DNA of 6,096 nt, from positions 6,048 to 12,143 of the forward strand of contig JAGLBF010000068.1 of assembly GCA_018260375.1 (NCBI GenBank). Reading direction: 5' to 3'. The position numbers and the translations under genes are program-made. The DNA is from Deinococcus sp. (lineage in GTDB: Bacteria; Deinococcota; Deinococci; Deinococcales; Deinococcaceae). Under the pieces are notes generated by a model. That model made no database searches, had not been told where the DNA came from, and saw nothing but the letters and a program-made list of their open reading frames with translations. This document shows, one piece after another, positions 5,058-6,096 of the stretch (its first letter is position 1; every line of letters starts with the position of its first letter).

Positions 5058-6026
5058 ATGGCGGACAAGGTGACGAATACCACACTGAAACCACTGGGGC
5101 CACTGCCCACCACGGTGCGTGAAGCCCAGCGCAAGCTCGATGAGTTGTGGGGACAGACCGACATAGAAACCCGCGCCTATACGGGTAATATCATCACCCT
5201 GACCACGCCCAAGCACTTTGCGCGTGTGCAAGAAGCCCTCAGTGGCCTAGAAGGGCGCTATGCAGGCCGCCAGATTATCGGCATCATGGAGCGCACAGGT
5301 ACGGGCCGCGTGAACCTGGACGCCTCGCTGGTGCCGCAAAACGGCCTGTATGTGGAGCGCCTGACCTTGTCTGCCAGTGGTGAGCAGTTACGGGGCGCTA
5401 TTTTGCCGCTGCTGCGCTCTGCTACGGTCAACCATGTGTGGTGGGCCTGTGACGACCCGCCCGAAGGCCGCTTACTCAGCGAACTCACCGAGGTGGCTGA
5501 CCAGGTGATTGCCGACAGCCTGCGCTTAGACCTGCCGCCTAATTTGCACTACGCTCTGGCTGACCTCGGTTGGTCGCGCTCGGCGGCGTGGCGCGAGGCA
5601 CTGGCACAGGTATTTGACAGCAAAGACGCGGCTCAGGCCCTACCGCAAGTCAACCACCTGACGGTATGGGCGCCCGAAAGCAACCAGCGCCCCGCTCTGC
5701 TCTTTGCAGGCTGGGTTGCCAGCATTCTGGGCTGGGAGAACCTAGACGCAGTTACTTTCCAAACGCGCAGGTGCGCGCGCGAACACACCGATCTGTGCGG
5801 CGTAGAACTGCGCGGGCCTGAGGTCAGCTTTAAGTTAGAGGCGGAGAGTCACGACTCGGCTACAGCGACCACCTGCTTTGGCGATATCTGCCGCCAGAAC
5901 ACGCTGATGCTGCCTAACATGACCCTCGCCGAAGGCCTCGCCCGCGTGATGGTGCGCCCAGAACGCAGCACCGTCTTTGAAGATGCCTGGAAACTGGCAC
6001 GCGCACAGCTGGATAAACAAAAGTAA
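5058..6026 (+). CDS. opcA: Glucose-6-phosphate dehydrogenase assembly/activator protein OpcA
   Basis: OpcA binds G6PDH and promotes its active oligomer, as shown in cyanobacteria, where it is also an allosteric and redox control point. The 322-residue product is soluble with no signal or membrane segment. Family-like blocks are RQIIGI (71-76), LPLLRSATVNHVWWACDDPP (116-135), LADLGWSRSAAWREALAQVF (167-186) and LLFAGWVASILGW (214-226), where the W-W, LGW and AGW...LGW tryptophans are characteristic. Length fits the shorter actinobacterial/Deinococcota type. Five cysteines occur, four of them in the C-terminal third as C239/C247 and C273/C278. The start is set by GGAGGAGG at 9 bases, 3 bases after the zwf stop. 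It is the third gene of the operon, and its first four residues (MADK) equal those of Zwf. No terminator is evident after it. Assignment is by motif recognition plus operon context. Confidence 0.88.
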   Translation: MADKVTNTTLKPLGPLPTTVREAQRKLDELWGQTDIETRAYTGNIITLTTPKHFARVQEALSGLEGRYAGRQIIGIMERTGTGRVNLDASLVPQNGLYVERLTLSASGEQLRGAILPLLRSATVNHVWWACDDPPEGRLLSELTEVADQVIADSLRLDLPPNLHYALADLGWSRSAAWREALAQVFDSKDAAQALPQVNHLTVWAPESNQRPALLFAGWVASILGWENLDAVTFQTRRCAREHTDLCGVELRGPEVSFKLEAESHDSATATTCFGDICRQNTLMLPNMTLAEGLARVMVRPERSTVFEDAWKLARAQLDKQK

Positions 6027-6050
6027 GGCGGGGCTAAACGTATAAAGAAG

Positions 6051-6088
6051 TGCGGCAACATTATACCATATGTGGCAACTTTAACTTT
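6051..6088. repeat. Direct repeats TGYGGCAACWTT and tandem AACTTT after opcA
   Basis: TGCGGCAACATT (6051-6062) and TGTGGCAACTTT (6071-6082) are 12-base direct repeats with two mismatches, spaced exactly 20 bases, about two helical turns. The second overlaps a tandem AACTTT (6077-6082 and 6083-6088). Such spacing is typical of protein-binding iterons or operators, but could also mark the edge of an element that continues past the window. Confidence 0.45.
6060..6068 (-). promoter_or_regulatory. Extended -10 promoter-like sequence on the minus strand
   Basis: Read on the minus strand, 6068-6060 is TGGTATAAT, a perfect extended -10. At 17 bases upstream the hexamer is AAAGTT, which is not a good -35, though extended -10 promoters can do without one. 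It would fire leftward into the 3' end of opcA as antisense RNA. It sits between the two TGYGGCAAC repeats. There is no coding gene for it to serve inside the window. Confidence 0.3.
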
Positions 6089-6096
6089 ACTCAACA

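Noticed and set aside
5849..6094. 81-codon minus-strand frame beginning near the extended -10
   Set aside because: Its start lies upstream of the putative minus-strand promoter, so that promoter could not express the whole frame. Most of it is antisense to opcA and shows no domain.

Overview
The window most likely comes from a member of the Deinococcota (Deinococcus or a close relative). The evidence is a short-leader type IV pilin of the Thermus/Deinococcus kind, next to a short-form 6-phosphogluconate dehydrogenase gene in one operon with zwf and an OpcA-type assembly factor, with clear Shine-Dalgarno sites. The taxonomic call is inference from gene content, since no similarity search was possible. 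Actinobacteria also carry OpcA, but a type IV pilin with this sequence fits them poorly.

The window has two blocks of very different character, both on the + strand. Block 1 (about 1-1976) is AT-rich: 21/60 G+C in bases 1021-1080 and 25/60 in 1741-1800. It holds the probable last codons of an upstream gene, a strong terminator hairpin, a 125-codon type IV prepilin, a second very strong terminator hairpin, and a 449-codon multi-pass membrane protein of the Wzy_C / O-antigen ligase superfamily. The order pilin then ligase-like protein, together with a pilin that ends in serine, matches the pilA-tfpO (pilO) glycosylation arrangement known from Pseudomonas aeruginosa. The ligase is therefore best read as a candidate pilin O-glycosyltransferase.

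A 289-base gap (1977-2265) with no convincing gene separates this from block 2, which is richer in G+C (32/60 in 3901-3960, 39/60 in 4801-4860). Block 2 is a tight operon of the oxidative pentose phosphate pathway: gnd (6-phosphogluconate dehydrogenase, short form with an NAD-type cofactor signature), zwf (glucose-6-phosphate dehydrogenase with a basic low-complexity N-terminal extension of about 70 residues) and opcA (G6PDH assembly/activation protein). gnd and zwf overlap in a TGATG, and zwf and opcA are separated by 3 bases. The encoded proteins cover the two dehydrogenase steps and the factor that activates the first. The lactonase is not in the window.

The last 70 bases (6027-6096) hold an AT-rich non-coding stretch with closely spaced short repeats around a minus-strand extended -10 promoter-like sequence. 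No tRNA, rRNA, CRISPR array or complete mobile element was seen. The most notable points are the pilin/glycosyltransferase pair in AT-rich DNA, the terminator placed directly before the pilin start, the mixed cofactor prediction in the pentose phosphate operon, the long zwf N-terminal tail and the cysteine pairs in OpcA.
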